64,000 bases of DNA from Tautonia sociabilis. GTDB lineage: Bacteria > Planctomycetota > Planctomycetia > Isosphaerales > Isosphaeraceae. Below the pieces are notes generated by a model. The model searched no databases, was not told the origin of the DNA, and worked only from the letters and a program-made list of their open reading frames with translations. The position numbers and the translations under genes were made by a program. Below, piece by piece: positions 44,085 through 53,678 of the stretch; the first letter of the stretch is position 1; every line of letters begins with the position of its first letter. The stretch lies in the NCBI RefSeq assembly GCF_003977685.1, contig NZ_RYZH01000016.1:58392-122391 (forward strand). Reading direction: 5' to 3'.

Positions 44085-44870
44085 ATGGCGACGATGGGGC
44101 AAGGGGAAGCGGCGCGCCAGGCGGGGACGCGGGTGCTGACCAACGACGACGGCATCGACGCCCCTGGCCTGGAGGCCCTGCGCCGGGCGGCCGAGGGGCT
44201 GGGGGGCCCGGTCCGAGTGGTCGCCCCGAGCGCGCCGTGGTCGAGCATGGGGCACGCCGTCACCGGAGGGGCGGCGATCCGGGTCGAGCATCTCGGCCCC
44301 GACCGGATCGCCGTCGCCGGCACTCCGGCCGACTGCGTCCGGCTGGCGCTGCATCACTTGGCCCCGGAGCCGTCCTGGGTCTTCTCGGGCATCAACCGAG
44401 GCGGCAACCTCGGGGCCGACGTCCATCACTCCGGCACGGTGGCCGCCGCCCGGGAGGCCGTCCTGCATGGCGTTCCCGCCATCGCCCTCTCGCATTACAT
44501 CCGCCGAGACCGCCCGCTCGACTGGGATCGGGCCGCGCGATGGGCGCGCCGCGTCTTGGAGTTCCTGACCGCCCTGCCCTGGCAGCCCGGCACCCTCTGG
44601 AGCGTCAACCTGCCCCACCTGCTGCCCGACGAGCCCGACCCCGACCTCGTCTTCTGCCCGCTCGACCCCTCGCCGCTCCCCTTGCGGTTCGCCCTTGCTG
44701 GCGACGAGGCCACCTACAGCGGCGACTATCACGGCCGCCTTCGGGTTCCCGGCGCCGATGTCGATGTCTGCTTCGGCGGTCGGGTCGCCATCACCCGGAT
44801 CCGGATCCTCCCCGACCCGTCCGAGGCCGCCGCCGGACCGACTCGGGTGATCCCGATGCCTGGGCCCTGA
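44085..44870 (+). CDS. surE: 5'/3'-nucleotidase SurE
   Basis: A 261-residue protein. The signature VLTNDDGIDAPGLEALRRA (metal-binding DD) near the N-terminus and GINRGGNLGADVHHSGTVAA (Asn/Ser ligands) define SurE, a nucleoside-monophosphate phosphatase linked to stress survival. APSAPWSSMGHAVT and VAGTPADCVRLAL also fit the family. The ATG at 44085 gives a longer tail before the first strand than usual; a Met three codons later would do as well. Confidence 0.92.
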   Translation: MATMGQGEAARQAGTRVLTNDDGIDAPGLEALRRAAEGLGGPVRVVAPSAPWSSMGHAVTGGAAIRVEHLGPDRIAVAGTPADCVRLALHHLAPEPSWVFSGINRGGNLGADVHHSGTVAAAREAVLHGVPAIALSHYIRRDRPLDWDRAARWARRVLEFLTALPWQPGTLWSVNLPHLLPDEPDPDLVFCPLDPSPLPLRFALAGDEATYSGDYHGRLRVPGADVDVCFGGRVAITRIRILPDPSEAAAGPTRVIPMPGP

Positions 44871-44914
44871 GCGGACCGCGGACCCGGTACGTCGCGGCGG
44901 CGATCCCCGGCGGA

Positions 44915-44923
44915 TAGAATAGG
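44915..44923 (+). promoter_or_regulatory. TAGAATAGG box, 83 bases before the FKBP gene
   Basis: The same nine bases and nearly the same distance to the start codon as at 14831 and 49908; here TAGAATAGGGCGGA. No clear -35. Confidence 0.5.
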
Positions 44924-44997
44924 GCGGACCTCATCCCCATTCCCTCACGGTCCCCTTCTCCGGGACCCGAGACGAACCGAGACGGGAGCAGCACACG

Positions 44998-45600
44998 ATG
45001 ACGATGGCCCTTCGTCGATGGCGCGGCTGGGCCCTCGGGGCGTCGCTGGCGGCCCTGAGCGGCTGCGGGCAGCCGCCCCCGATGGTCTCGATGAGCCCCC
45101 CCGGCTCCGGCGTCGATCCCCTGGCGATCGACGTCACCAGCGACGATCTCAAGGCCCAGGCCCTGGGAGAGACGCCTCCTCCCCGGCGCTCCTCCGACGC
45201 CGACCATGCCGACCATGCCGACGCCCCGGTTCGCGAGGCGACCCCTCCCGGCGAGGAGATCCTCCTGGACAACGGCCTGCGCTATACCACGCTGAAGCCC
45301 GCCGATGATCCCCACGCCCCGACGGCCCATCTGGGAGACACCATCTCCGTGATCTACAAGGGGACGCTCGACGACGGCACCGTCTTCGACTCCAACGTCG
45401 GTAAGGACCCGATCCAGTTCCAGCTGGCCGAGGGGGCGCTCATCCGGGGGTGGACCGAGGGGATCCCCGGCATGAAGGTGGGCGAGAAGCGCAAGCTGGT
45501 CGTCCCGTCCGACCTGGGCTACGGCCAGCGCGGCTCTCCTCCCACCATCCCCCCCGGCGCCACGCTGACCTTTGAGGTCGAGCTGGTCGGCGTCCAATGA
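44998..45600 (+). CDS. FKBP-type peptidyl-prolyl isomerase lipoprotein
   Basis: A 200-residue protein with a lipoprotein signal ([15 protein letters not shown], lipobox Cys near residue 23), a low-complexity linker ([10 protein letters not shown], from a GCCGACCAT repeat) and a C-terminal FKBP domain from about residue 90: [60 protein letters not shown]. These cover the active-site Tyr, Asp-Ser and Trp. It helps fold exported proteins by turning prolyl bonds. Confidence 0.93.
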   Translation: MTMALRRWRGWALGASLAALSGCGQPPPMVSMSPPGSGVDPLAIDVTSDDLKAQALGETPPPRRSSDADHADHADAPVREATPPGEEILLDNGLRYTTLKPADDPHAPTAHLGDTISVIYKGTLDDGTVFDSNVGKDPIQFQLAEGALIRGWTEGIPGMKVGEKRKLVVPSDLGYGQRGSPPTIPPGATLTFEVELVGVQ

Positions 45601-45613
45601 GCCCCGCCGGTTC

Positions 45614-45651
45614 CCCTCCGCCGGTCGACGCGTCCGGGGGCCGGCGGAGGG
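45614..45651 (+). terminator. Terminator-like hairpin after the FKBP gene
   Basis: CCCTCCGCCGG (45614-45624) pairs perfectly with CCGGCGGAGGG (45641-45651) around a 16-base loop, 13 bases past the stop. Confidence 0.65.
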
Positions 45652-45765
45652 CTTGATGGCGTCCGTCGGGCTGGGATAGCCTGGCCCCGTTGACCTCAGG
45701 CCCGGCCCGCGGCCGGCCGGCGCCCGACTGACTCCTCGACCGATCGCAGACGACAGGGCCCCCTC

Positions 45766-47619
45766 ATGGCTACGGCAGCGGACGACTTCCAGGACCGGCT
45801 CGCGCAGGCGGTCGCCGACGGCGTGCTCACCGAGGCTTCGGCGGCCACCATCCGCCGATGGCTGACCGAGCCCCCTTTCGCCCCCTATCGCGACCTCCTG
45901 GCCGACGAGATCCGGCTCGGCCGCTGGCGGGAGCTGGACGACGCCTTCTTCACCGTCCTCGAATTCGGCACCGGCGGCCGCCGGGGCAAGATGTACCCGG
46001 TCGGCACCAATGTCCTCAACGAGCGCACCATCGCCGAGAGCGCCCGGGGGCTGGCCGACTACATCACCTCGAAAAAGGGGGACGGCTCCGACCGCTCCTG
46101 CGTCATCGCCCGGGACGCCCGCCGCAACTCCAAGCAGTTCGCCGAGTGCTGCGCCCGGGTGCTGGCCGCCGCCGGGTTCACGGTTTACCTGTTCCCGGAG
46201 ATGCGCTCCACCCCCTTGCTGTCGTTCGCCGTCCGCCACCTCGGCTGCGACGCCGGCATCATGATCACCGCCTCGCACAACCCCCCCTCCGACAACGGCT
46301 TCAAGTGCTACTCCTCGACCGGGGGCCAGGTCATCCCCCCCGATGACACGGGGATCATCGCCTGCGTCGAGGCCGTCTCCTCCCGCGAGATCCCCCAGAT
46401 CGACCTGAAGACGGGGATCGACGACGGCCGGATCATCCTCGTCGGCGAGGAGGTCGACACGGCCTTCATCGCCACCGTCGTCTCCCAGTCCGTCTCCCGA
46501 AACCGGGATGTCTCGATCGTCTACACCCCGATGCACGGCGTCGGAGACACCGCCTGCGGCGCGGCCCTCCGCGCGGCCGGCTTCTCGAAGCTCAACGTCC
46601 TCCCGTCCCAGCGCGATCCCGACCCCGACTTCACCAACGTCCCCGGCCAGGTGGCCAACCCCGAGGTCCCCAGCACCCTGCAGCCGGCCATCGAAGAGGC
46701 CCGCCGCACCGGGGCCGATCTGGTCATCGCCAGCGACCCCGACGCCGACCGCATCGGCGTCGCCCTGCCGCTCGGTCCCGACCCCGCCGGCGCCTGGGAC
46801 ACCCTCACCGGCAACCAGATCGGCGCACTCTTGACCGCCTTCGTCATCGACGAGGTCCAGCGCTCCGGCCTCCTCCGGCCCGAGCACTACCTCGTCACCA
46901 CCCTCGTCAGCACCCCGATGGGCCGCGCCCTGGCCGAGCGGGCCGGCATCCGGGTCGAGGACAACCTGCTCGTCGGCTTCAAGTGGATCGGCCAGCGGAT
47001 CGACCAGGTCGGCCCCGAGGGCTTCCTCTTCGGCTTCGAGGAATCCCACGGCTACCTCCGCGGCACCCACGTCCGAGACAAGGACGCCGCCGTCGCCGCC
47101 CTGCTCTTCGCCGAGCTGGTCGCCACCCTCAAGGCCCGTCGCCAGACGGTCTTCTCCTACCTCGACCGCCTCTACCGAGACCTCGGCCACTACGGCGAAT
47201 CCCTCATCAACAAGGTCTACGAGGGCCGCCCCGGGCTGGAGAAGATCCGGTTGCTGATGGCCTCCCTCCGCTCCGACCCCCCCACCGAGATCGGCGGCCT
47301 AGCCGTCACCCGGATCGACGACTACGGCCGGCACGAGTCCCGAGTCCCCGGCGCGAACGCCCCGCCCACCCCCCTTCCCGAACCCTCCGGCGACCTGCTC
47401 ATCTTCCATCTCGACGCCCCGGGCACCCGGTTCGCCGCCCGTCCCTCCGGCACCGAGCCCAAGATCAAGTTCTACCTGTTCGCCCGCACCGACACCTCCT
47501 CCCTCGCCGAGGACCAGCCCCTCGACGACGCCAAGGCCGCCACCACCCGACGCCTGGAGCTGATGGCCGAGGACATCCACCGATACATCCGCTCCAAGAT
47601 CCCTGAGGACGGAGCCTGA
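45766..47619 (+). CDS. Phosphoglucomutase/phosphomannomutase
   Basis: A 617-residue alpha-D-phosphohexomutase. The catalytic serine loop is ITASHNPPSDNGFKCY, the magnesium loop ASDPDADRIGVAL, the sugar-binding loop LFGFEESHGYLRG, and the phosphate loop RPSGTEPKIKFY near the C-terminus. Length and order match PgcA-type enzymes that interconvert hexose 1- and 6-phosphates. A short insertion with PGANAPPTPLPEPSGD precedes the final domain. The gene stands alone. Confidence 0.95.
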   Translation: MATAADDFQDRLAQAVADGVLTEASAATIRRWLTEPPFAPYRDLLADEIRLGRWRELDDAFFTVLEFGTGGRRGKMYPVGTNVLNERTIAESARGLADYITSKKGDGSDRSCVIARDARRNSKQFAECCARVLAAAGFTVYLFPEMRSTPLLSFAVRHLGCDAGIMITASHNPPSDNGFKCYSSTGGQVIPPDDTGIIACVEAVSSREIPQIDLKTGIDDGRIILVGEEVDTAFIATVVSQSVSRNRDVSIVYTPMHGVGDTACGAALRAAGFSKLNVLPSQRDPDPDFTNVPGQVANPEVPSTLQPAIEEARRTGADLVIASDPDADRIGVALPLGPDPAGAWDTLTGNQIGALLTAFVIDEVQRSGLLRPEHYLVTTLVSTPMGRALAERAGIRVEDNLLVGFKWIGQRIDQVGPEGFLFGFEESHGYLRGTHVRDKDAAVAALLFAELVATLKARRQTVFSYLDRLYRDLGHYGESLINKVYEGRPGLEKIRLLMASLRSDPPTEIGGLAVTRIDDYGRHESRVPGANAPPTPLPEPSGDLLIFHLDAPGTRFAARPSGTEPKIKFYLFARTDTSSLAEDQPLDDAKAATTRRLELMAEDIHRYIRSKIPEDGA

Positions 47620-47710
47620 GCGGCGCCCTGCCCTCCCTGCTCCCGGCCCTCGGGGCGGGCCGGGGCGAGCTGTCAGCGGGCGGACCCCACCGCGAAACGA
47701 GTCCCCCAAG

Positions 47711-47947
47711 ATGCTCTCCCGACGACTCTCCCAGCCGATCGCCCTGATGGCCCTTGGCGAAGGCGTGATGGCCGTGCGCCACCCCCGCCGCCTCGCCCCG
47801 CTTTGGGAAGGCGGCCCGTCGCCGTTCGGCGCAGGCGAGGCCTGGCGCGCCCGGCATCCCGGCAGCACCCGGGCGATCGGAGCCGCCGAGGCCGCCGCCG
47901 GCCTCGGGCTGGCCGCCCGACCGTTGCCCGGCCCTCGGTCTGATTGA
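47711..47947 (+). CDS. Small hypothetical protein, 78 residues
   Basis: Unrecognised. The N-terminus MLSRRLSQPIALMALGEGVM followed by AVRHPRRLAPLW, and the late TRAIGAAEAAAGLGLAA, look like a small amphipathic or weakly membrane-associated protein. It has fair coding bias. It lies between the mutase and uvrC on the same strand. It may be spurious. Confidence 0.5.
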   Translation: MLSRRLSQPIALMALGEGVMAVRHPRRLAPLWEGGPSPFGAGEAWRARHPGSTRAIGAAEAAAGLGLAARPLPGPRSD

Positions 47948-48042
47948 GGAGCAACCCGACGCCCTCCCAGGAATCCTCGCCCTCCGGCCCCCCTCCGTTC
48001 CAATCCGCCCGGGGCCGAGGGGCGTCGCGGAGCGACCCCGCC

Positions 48043-49434
48043 ATGTCCGACCCCTCGCCTCCCCCCCCGACCGGCCCCGGCCCCGACGCCCTCGAGCCGG
48101 GGAACGACACGCGCCGCCCGGAGCGCTCCCCCCTCCAGGCCAGGGTCCGCGCCCTGCCCCGCTCCCCCGGCGTCTACCTGTTCAAGGACGCCCAGGGCCG
48201 GGTCATCTACGTCGGCAAGGCCAAGAACCTCCGCTCCCGAGTCGCTTCCTACTTCCTCAAAGCCGCCGAGGACGACCCCCGCATCCGGGACTGGATTGGA
48301 GAGGTGGTCGACCTCGACCACCTCGATGCCGACTCCGAGGTCGACGCCCTGCTCATGGAAGCCCGGCTCATCAAGGACATCCAGCCCAGGCACAACGCCG
48401 ACCTCAAGGACGACACGTCCTTCCCCTACCTCCAGATCACCACCGGGGAGGACTTCCCCCGCGTCCACTTTACCCGGGAGCCGAAGGACCGAGGCGTCAA
48501 GCTCTACGGCCCCTTCCCCCGAGCCAAGGGCCTGCGCGGGGCCATTCACGTCCTCCAGCGCATCTTCAAGTTCCGCACCTGCTCGCTCGACATCGACGCC
48601 GACGACCCCCGCTGGCGCTGGTTCCGCCCCTGCCTGCTGCACTCGATCAACCAGTGCACCGCCCCCTGCAACCTCCGCATCGACCCGGAGGCCTACAAGA
48701 AGGACATCCGCCGCCTGAAGCTCTTTCTCGAAGGCAAGAAGGACGTCGTCCTCCGCGAGATGGAGGACGAGATGAAGGAGGCCAGCAAGGCTCTCCAGTT
48801 CGAGAAGGCCGCCCGCCTCCGAGACGAATTGAAAGCCCTCCAGAACCTCAACCTCCGCGGCAACCTCGACGAGCACGCCCAACCCGAGGTCTTCTACCAG
48901 GACCCCAAGAAAGGCCTCCGAGGGTTGCGGAAGGTGCTGAACCTCCCGAGCACTCCCCGCACCATCCTCGGCGTCGACATTGCCCACCTCGGCGGCACCG
49001 AGACGGTCGGCTCGCTCGTCACCTTCATCGACGGCCTTCCCTTCAAGCCCGGCTACCGCCGCTACCGCATCAAGAGCGTGACCGGCATCGACGACTACGC
49101 CTCCATCCGAGAGGTCGTCTCCCGACGCATCCAGGGCCTGCGAGAACGCGACGAGCCCTTCCCCGACATCTTCCTCATCGACGGCGGCAAAGGACAGCTC
49201 AACGCCGCCCTCGACGCCTTCAAGGCCCTCGGCGTCGATGTCCCCACCGTCATCTCCCTCGCCAAGCAGGAGGAGGAAATCTACGTCCCCGGCACGCCCG
49301 ACCCGATCGTCCTTTCCCGCCGCTCCTTTTCGCTGAGACTGCTGCAATACGTCCGGGACGAGGCCCATCGCTTCGCGCAACATTATCATCACCTGCTGCG
49401 AACCAAACGAACCCTCGGCGACGACTCCGCCTGA
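48043..49434 (+). CDS. uvrC: Excinuclease UvrC, without C-terminal HhH region
   Basis: A 463-residue protein; the start at 48043 was chosen because the longer frame adds only Pro/Ser/Arg noise. The GIY-YIG nuclease domain is at the N-terminus (SPGVYLFKDAQGRVIYVGKA), then the Cys region CLLHSINQCTAPCNLRIDPE, a UVR motif (AASKALQFEKAARLRDELKA-like stretch), and the RNase H-like 5' nuclease domain (GVDIAHLGGTETVGS, FLIDGGKGQLNAAL). It ends at RDEAHRFAQHYHHLLRTK, where other UvrC proteins continue into tandem helix-hairpin-helix motifs. The protein is therefore about 140 residues shorter than E. coli UvrC. Confidence 0.92.
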   Translation: MSDPSPPPPTGPGPDALEPGNDTRRPERSPLQARVRALPRSPGVYLFKDAQGRVIYVGKAKNLRSRVASYFLKAAEDDPRIRDWIGEVVDLDHLDADSEVDALLMEARLIKDIQPRHNADLKDDTSFPYLQITTGEDFPRVHFTREPKDRGVKLYGPFPRAKGLRGAIHVLQRIFKFRTCSLDIDADDPRWRWFRPCLLHSINQCTAPCNLRIDPEAYKKDIRRLKLFLEGKKDVVLREMEDEMKEASKALQFEKAARLRDELKALQNLNLRGNLDEHAQPEVFYQDPKKGLRGLRKVLNLPSTPRTILGVDIAHLGGTETVGSLVTFIDGLPFKPGYRRYRIKSVTGIDDYASIREVVSRRIQGLRERDEPFPDIFLIDGGKGQLNAALDAFKALGVDVPTVISLAKQEEEIYVPGTPDPIVLSRRSFSLRLLQYVRDEAHRFAQHYHHLLRTKRTLGDDSA

Positions 49435-49557
49435 CCGACGATCCTCCAGCACCCGGCTCGGCTCGTTCCGGAGGCCCGTCTCCTGCAAGCGCGGCCCACA
49501 TCCCTTCGAGGGCTCCCCGCCGGCTCCCTCCTCGCCGGAGCGCTGCCGACCGCATCG

Positions 49558-49866
49558 ATGCTCCTCCCCCTCCAGCTCGTTCAGGGCCGGGAGCGGGAGG
49601 GACGCGCTCCGTCGAGCCCGCCCGACCCTCGACCGCCCGACCCTCGAGGGGCCGGCGCCCGCCCCGACCCGGTCAGAGAGGGCCACTCCGACGAGGAACG
49701 TATGGCCGCACTCCGCCGCGAGCTCTCCTTCGCCAACGCCCGTTTCGCGATGCGGGGCGAAGGGCTGCCATCGGGCACCGTTCCGCTCCAAGATCGGACA
49801 ATCCTGGGGCTCCACCGGGACCGCCTCGAACTCCAGCGACGGCTGGCCGAGTGGACACGCGAGTGA
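49558..49866 (+). CDS. Small hypothetical protein, about 100 residues
   Basis: Unrecognised. The C-terminal half is protein-like (DEERMAALRRELSFANARFA, QDRTILGLHRDRLELQRRLA) and would form two helices; the N-terminal half is Pro/Arg-rich and the true start may be the Met at residue 49 (49702). It follows uvrC on the same strand. Confidence 0.5.
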   Translation: MLLPLQLVQGREREGRAPSSPPDPRPPDPRGAGARPDPVREGHSDEERMAALRRELSFANARFAMRGEGLPSGTVPLQDRTILGLHRDRLELQRRLAEWTRE

Positions 49867-49907
49867 GTCCGGCCGCGATCGCCGTCGTCCAATCCGCGGG
49901 GGCCCGC

Positions 49908-49916
49908 TAGAATAGG
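49908..49916 (+). promoter_or_regulatory. TAGAATAGG box, 79 bases before the DUF4058 gene
   Basis: Third copy of the nine-base box (also 14831, 44915) at a similar distance from a start codon. Confidence 0.5.
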
Positions 49917-49986
49917 ACCGAGCGGCCCCGGCCCGCCCGAGCCCGGCACCCCGGCCTGTCCGCCCCCCCGATCGAGAGCGGCCCCC

Positions 49987-50796
49987 ATGCCCTCGTCGTT
50001 TCCCGGCATGAACCCGTACCTGGAACAGGACGACGCCTGGCACGACGTCCACGAGCGGTTCCGGCCCGCCGTCGCCGAGGAACTGGGGGCCCAGCTCGTC
50101 CCGACCTCCATTGTCAAGATTGACGAGCATGTCTCCGTCCACGGGGCACCCGAAGAGCCTCGCCATTTCGCCGGGAGGGCGGACCTGACGGTCGGGCCCG
50201 GCAAGGGCTTCGCGGAGGCGAGGGCCGGGGTCGGGGTCCTCGAGGCCCCGGCCCTGATCGACTTGCCCGAGGTCGAGACGGAGCGGCTGGCCTTCGTCGA
50301 GATTCGGGACCGCCGCAACCGGGAGCTGATCACGATCATCGAGCTGCTCAGCCCGTCGAACAAGCGAGCCGGCCCCGACCGGGACCAGTACCTGGCGAAG
50401 CGGGGACGGTTGCAGGCGGGGACGGTCCACGATGTCGAGATCGACCTGCTCCGAGGCGGGCAGCCGATGCCTGCGGAACACCGACCGCCGTGCGCCGATT
50501 CGGTGACGGTGAGCCGGGCCGAGCGCCGGCCGAAGGCGGAGTTCTGGCCCATCGGACTCCGCGAGCCGCTGCCGACGATCCCGGTCCCTGTCCGGGCCCC
50601 CGACCCGGACGCCCGGCTCGACCTCCAGCGGATCCTGCATCGGATCTACGACGCCGCCGGCTATCAATACGACATCGACGATGGTCATCCCGACCCTCCC
50701 CTCTCCCCCGAGGATGCCGCCTGGGCCGCCTCGCTGATCCCCCCTCCCCCGGCCGACGCCGAACCGAACCCGAACGCCCCACCGGACCGCCCATGA
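49987..50796 (+). CDS. DUF4058 family protein
   Basis: A 269-residue protein with the DUF4058 opening (MPSSFPGMNPYLEQDDAWHD) and core (IELLSPSNKRAGPDRDQYLA, VHDVEIDLLRGGQPMP). The E-x(n)-S-P-x-N-K and D-x-D-L-L-R motifs look like a restriction-endonuclease-type (PD-(D/E)xK-like) core, but activity is not established. The family is common in planctomycetes and cyanobacteria. The stop overlaps the ABC-F start by ATGA, so the genes are coupled. Confidence 0.88.
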   Translation: MPSSFPGMNPYLEQDDAWHDVHERFRPAVAEELGAQLVPTSIVKIDEHVSVHGAPEEPRHFAGRADLTVGPGKGFAEARAGVGVLEAPALIDLPEVETERLAFVEIRDRRNRELITIIELLSPSNKRAGPDRDQYLAKRGRLQAGTVHDVEIDLLRGGQPMPAEHRPPCADSVTVSRAERRPKAEFWPIGLREPLPTIPVPVRAPDPDARLDLQRILHRIYDAAGYQYDIDDGHPDPPLSPEDAAWAASLIPPPPADAEPNPNAPPDRP

Positions 50797-52709
50797 TCCT
50801 CGCCTCCGCCTCCGGCCTCGGCCGACAGTACACCGGCGACCCGATCTTCACCGACCTCGCCTTCGAGATCCGGGCCGGCGAGCGCATCGGCCTCGTCGGC
50901 CCCAACGGCGCCGGCAAGACGACGCTGATGCGCCTGCTCGCCGGCCTCGACCAGCCCGACATGGGCCGGCTCTCCATCCGCCCCGGCGTCCGCGTCAGCC
51001 TGCTGCGGCAGCAGCCGGACTTCGAGCCGTCGAAGACGCTCTTCGAGGTCGCCCGATCCGGCCTCGCCTCGCTGCTGGAACTCCAGACCGAGCTGGAGGA
51101 GGCCGCCCGGGAGATGGCCGAGGCCGAGGACAACGCCGACCGCGAACGGGCCTCCCGGCGCTTCGCCGACCTGCAAGACCGCATCGAGCACCAGGACGCC
51201 TACGCCATCGAGCACCGCGTCGAGGAAGTCATCGCCGGCCTCGGCTTCAAGCCAAGCGAGTACCACCGCCCCGCCGGCACCTTCTCTGGAGGGCAGCAGT
51301 CGCGACTGATGCTGGCGCGATTGCTTTTGGAAAGCCCCGACCTGATGCTCCTGGACGAGCCGACCAACCACCTCGACGTGGCCACCGTCTCCTGGCTCGA
51401 AGCCTACCTGTCGCGGCAGCCGACGGGCATGGTCATCGTCAGCCACGACCGCTACTTCCTCGACGCGACCGTCACCAAGATCTGGGAGCTGTTCCAGGGC
51501 CGCGTCGACGCCTACCCCGGCAACTACACCCAGTACTGGAAGCTCCGAGCGGAGCGGGCGAAGGTCCTCGAACGCAAGGCCGAGAAGCAGGCCGAGCAGG
51601 CCGCCCACCTCCAGAAGTTCATCGACAAGTTCTCCGCCGGCACCCGGGCCACCCAGGCCAAGGACAAGGCCAAGAAGCTCGAACGGGTCATGTCCGAGTC
51701 GATCGAGCTGATGCGCGACATCTCCGGCCCGCCGATGGGCTTCGAGGAGGTCCAGCGCTCCGGCGATATCGTCATCGAGGCCAAGGATCTGAGCAAGTCT
51801 TACGAAAAACAATTGTTCTCGCGATTGAATCTGCAAGTTCTCCGAGGCCAGTGCGTCGGCATCATGGGCCCCAACGGCGCCGGCAAGTCGACGCTCATCA
51901 AGACCCTCATCGGCCGCGTCAAGCCGGACGAGGGCGAGGTGAAGATCGGCCACAAGGTCACGATCGGCTACTACGACCAGGGGCTCGAATCGCTGCCGGC
52001 CGACACGACGGTGCTCAAGGCGGTCTGGCCGGACGACGACCCGACCTGGCTGATGCAGGACGTCCGCGATCTGCTTGGCCGGTTCGGCCTTTCCGGCGAC
52101 CTGGCCTTGCAGCCGGTGGGCAAGCTCTCGGGAGGAGAGAAGGGCAAGGCCGCCCTCGCCCGGCTGGCCGCCACCGGGGCGAACCTGCTGGTGATGGACG
52201 AGCCGACCAATCACCTCGACATCTGGTCGTGCGATGCGCTGGAGCGCTCCATCCGAGCGTTCGAGGGGACCGTTCTCGTCGTCAGCCACGACCGCTATTT
52301 CCTCAACCAGGTGGCCGACCGCCTCATCGTCGTCGACGGCGGCCGCGCCCGGGTGATCGAGGGGGACTACGAGGTCTACCGCCGGATGGTCGAGCAGGAG
52401 GCGGAGGCGTCGGCCGCGAAAGAGCGGGCGAGGGCCGATCGCGCCGGGGCGCCCCGGCCCTCCTCGGCCGGAGGCCAGCCGAAGGCGAAGAAGAAGAAGA
52501 AGTACCCGTATCGGAAGGCGACGGACATCGAGCGCGAGATCGCCGAGGTCGAGGCCGAGATGGGGGAGCTGGAGCGCGTGCTCGGGCTTCCCGAGACGTG
52601 GAAGGACGCCGACCGCGCCCGGGAGTGCCAGGAGCGGTACGACGAGCTGGCCGAGTCGATCACGGCGCTGTACGAGCACTGGGAGGAGGCCCTGGAGTAT
52701 AATGCCTGA
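50793..52709 (+). CDS. ABC-F family ATPase
   Basis: A 638-residue soluble protein with two nucleotide-binding domains and no membrane segments. Walker A: VGPNGAGKTT and MGPNGAGKST. Signatures: FSGGQQSRLMLARLL and LSGGEKGKAALARL. Walker B: LMLLDEPTNHLDV and LLVMDEPTNHLDI. The ABC-F P-site linker lies between (QAEQAAHLQKFIDKFSAGTR). A Lys-rich stretch (KAKKKKKYPYRKATDIERE) and a C-terminal coiled coil follow, as in Uup/YdiF types. ABC-F proteins act on the ribosome to resolve stalls or resist antibiotics. Confidence 0.93.
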   Translation: MILASASGLGRQYTGDPIFTDLAFEIRAGERIGLVGPNGAGKTTLMRLLAGLDQPDMGRLSIRPGVRVSLLRQQPDFEPSKTLFEVARSGLASLLELQTELEEAAREMAEAEDNADRERASRRFADLQDRIEHQDAYAIEHRVEEVIAGLGFKPSEYHRPAGTFSGGQQSRLMLARLLLESPDLMLLDEPTNHLDVATVSWLEAYLSRQPTGMVIVSHDRYFLDATVTKIWELFQGRVDAYPGNYTQYWKLRAERAKVLERKAEKQAEQAAHLQKFIDKFSAGTRATQAKDKAKKLERVMSESIELMRDISGPPMGFEEVQRSGDIVIEAKDLSKSYEKQLFSRLNLQVLRGQCVGIMGPNGAGKSTLIKTLIGRVKPDEGEVKIGHKVTIGYYDQGLESLPADTTVLKAVWPDDDPTWLMQDVRDLLGRFGLSGDLALQPVGKLSGGEKGKAALARLAATGANLLVMDEPTNHLDIWSCDALERSIRAFEGTVLVVSHDRYFLNQVADRLIVVDGGRARVIEGDYEVYRRMVEQEAEASAAKERARADRAGAPRPSSAGGQPKAKKKKKYPYRKATDIEREIAEVEAEMGELERVLGLPETWKDADRARECQERYDELAESITALYEHWEEALEYNA

Positions 52710-52745
52710 GCCTTCTCCCCGGCCCGATCGCCCCGAGTCGACCCG

Positions 52746-53615
52746 ATGCCCGACCCGAATCGCGTGCTCGCCCTCGTCCGCCGGTCGGCGATGCTGACCC
52801 GAGCCACCCCCGGCCGCGAGGGCGCCATCGTCTCCTTGCCGGCCGAGGCGGTCGACGACGTGCTGGTCGTCGGCGACCTGCACGGCAATGTGACCGCCTT
52901 CCGCAAGGTGCTCGCCCTGGCCGACCTGAAGGGCAAGCCTCGCCGGCACCTGGTGCTCCAGGAGCTGGTCCACGGCGACTACTCCTACCCGGACGACGGC
53001 GGCGACAAGTCGCACCAGTTGCTCGACCTGGTCTGCGCCCTGAAGTGCGAGTACCCGGATCGGGTCCACCTGATCCTGGGGAACCACGAGCTCTCCGAGC
53101 TGACCGGCCGAGCGATCGGCAAGAACGGGGTCGCCCTGAACGCCCTGTTCCGCAAGGGGGTCGAGACCGCCTACGGCGCGATGGCCGAGGCGATCATCGC
53201 GGCGTACCACGAGCTGTTCCGGTCCCTGCCGCTGGCGGTCCGCTGCCCGAACCGGGTGTTCCTCTGCCACACGCTGCCCGACGGCTCGACGCTCGACGAG
53301 CTGGACCTGGAGCCCCTCCGCACCGGGGTCTTCACCCCGGAGTCGATGGGTCGGGGAGGGGCGGTCTACGCGCTGACCTGGGGCCGGGACGACCGTCCCG
53401 AGACGGCCGACCGCTTCGCCGGGATGGTGGACGCCGACTGGTTCATCACCGGGCACCAGCCCTGCGACGAGTCGTTCCGGGTAGCGAACCACCGCCTGCT
53501 GATCATCGACGGCACGGGACCCTATCCCGCCTGCTGCCTCTTCCCGGCCAACGAGCCGGTGACGATCGAGGCCTTGAGGGACCGCGTGCGGGTGATCGAC
53601 CTGGCCGAGGGGTGA
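52746..53615 (+). CDS. Calcineurin-like metallophosphoesterase
   Basis: A 289-residue protein. Metal motifs: VVGDLHGN, an unusual HGDYSYPDDGGDKSH in place of GDxxDRG, ILGNHELSE, and FITGHQP near the C-terminus. The second motif suggests a separate subgroup of phosphoesterases. The substrate cannot be inferred. The gene follows the ABC-F gene by 36 bases and may share its transcript, which probably ends at the hairpin at 53640-53663. Confidence 0.85.
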   Translation: MPDPNRVLALVRRSAMLTRATPGREGAIVSLPAEAVDDVLVVGDLHGNVTAFRKVLALADLKGKPRRHLVLQELVHGDYSYPDDGGDKSHQLLDLVCALKCEYPDRVHLILGNHELSELTGRAIGKNGVALNALFRKGVETAYGAMAEAIIAAYHELFRSLPLAVRCPNRVFLCHTLPDGSTLDELDLEPLRTGVFTPESMGRGGAVYALTWGRDDRPETADRFAGMVDADWFITGHQPCDESFRVANHRLLIIDGTGPYPACCLFPANEPVTIEALRDRVRVIDLAEG

Positions 53616-53639
53616 GGAGCCGCCCCGCAGCAACGGCCC

Positions 53640-53663
53640 GGCCGCCCCGAGACCGGGGCGGCC
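53640..53663 (+). terminator. Terminator-like hairpin after the phosphoesterase gene
   Basis: GGCCGCCCCG (53640-53649) pairs perfectly with CGGGGCGGCC (53654-53663) around an AGAC loop, 24 bases past the stop. No T tract. Confidence 0.7.
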
Positions 53664-53678
53664 AGGCCGATGGAGTAA

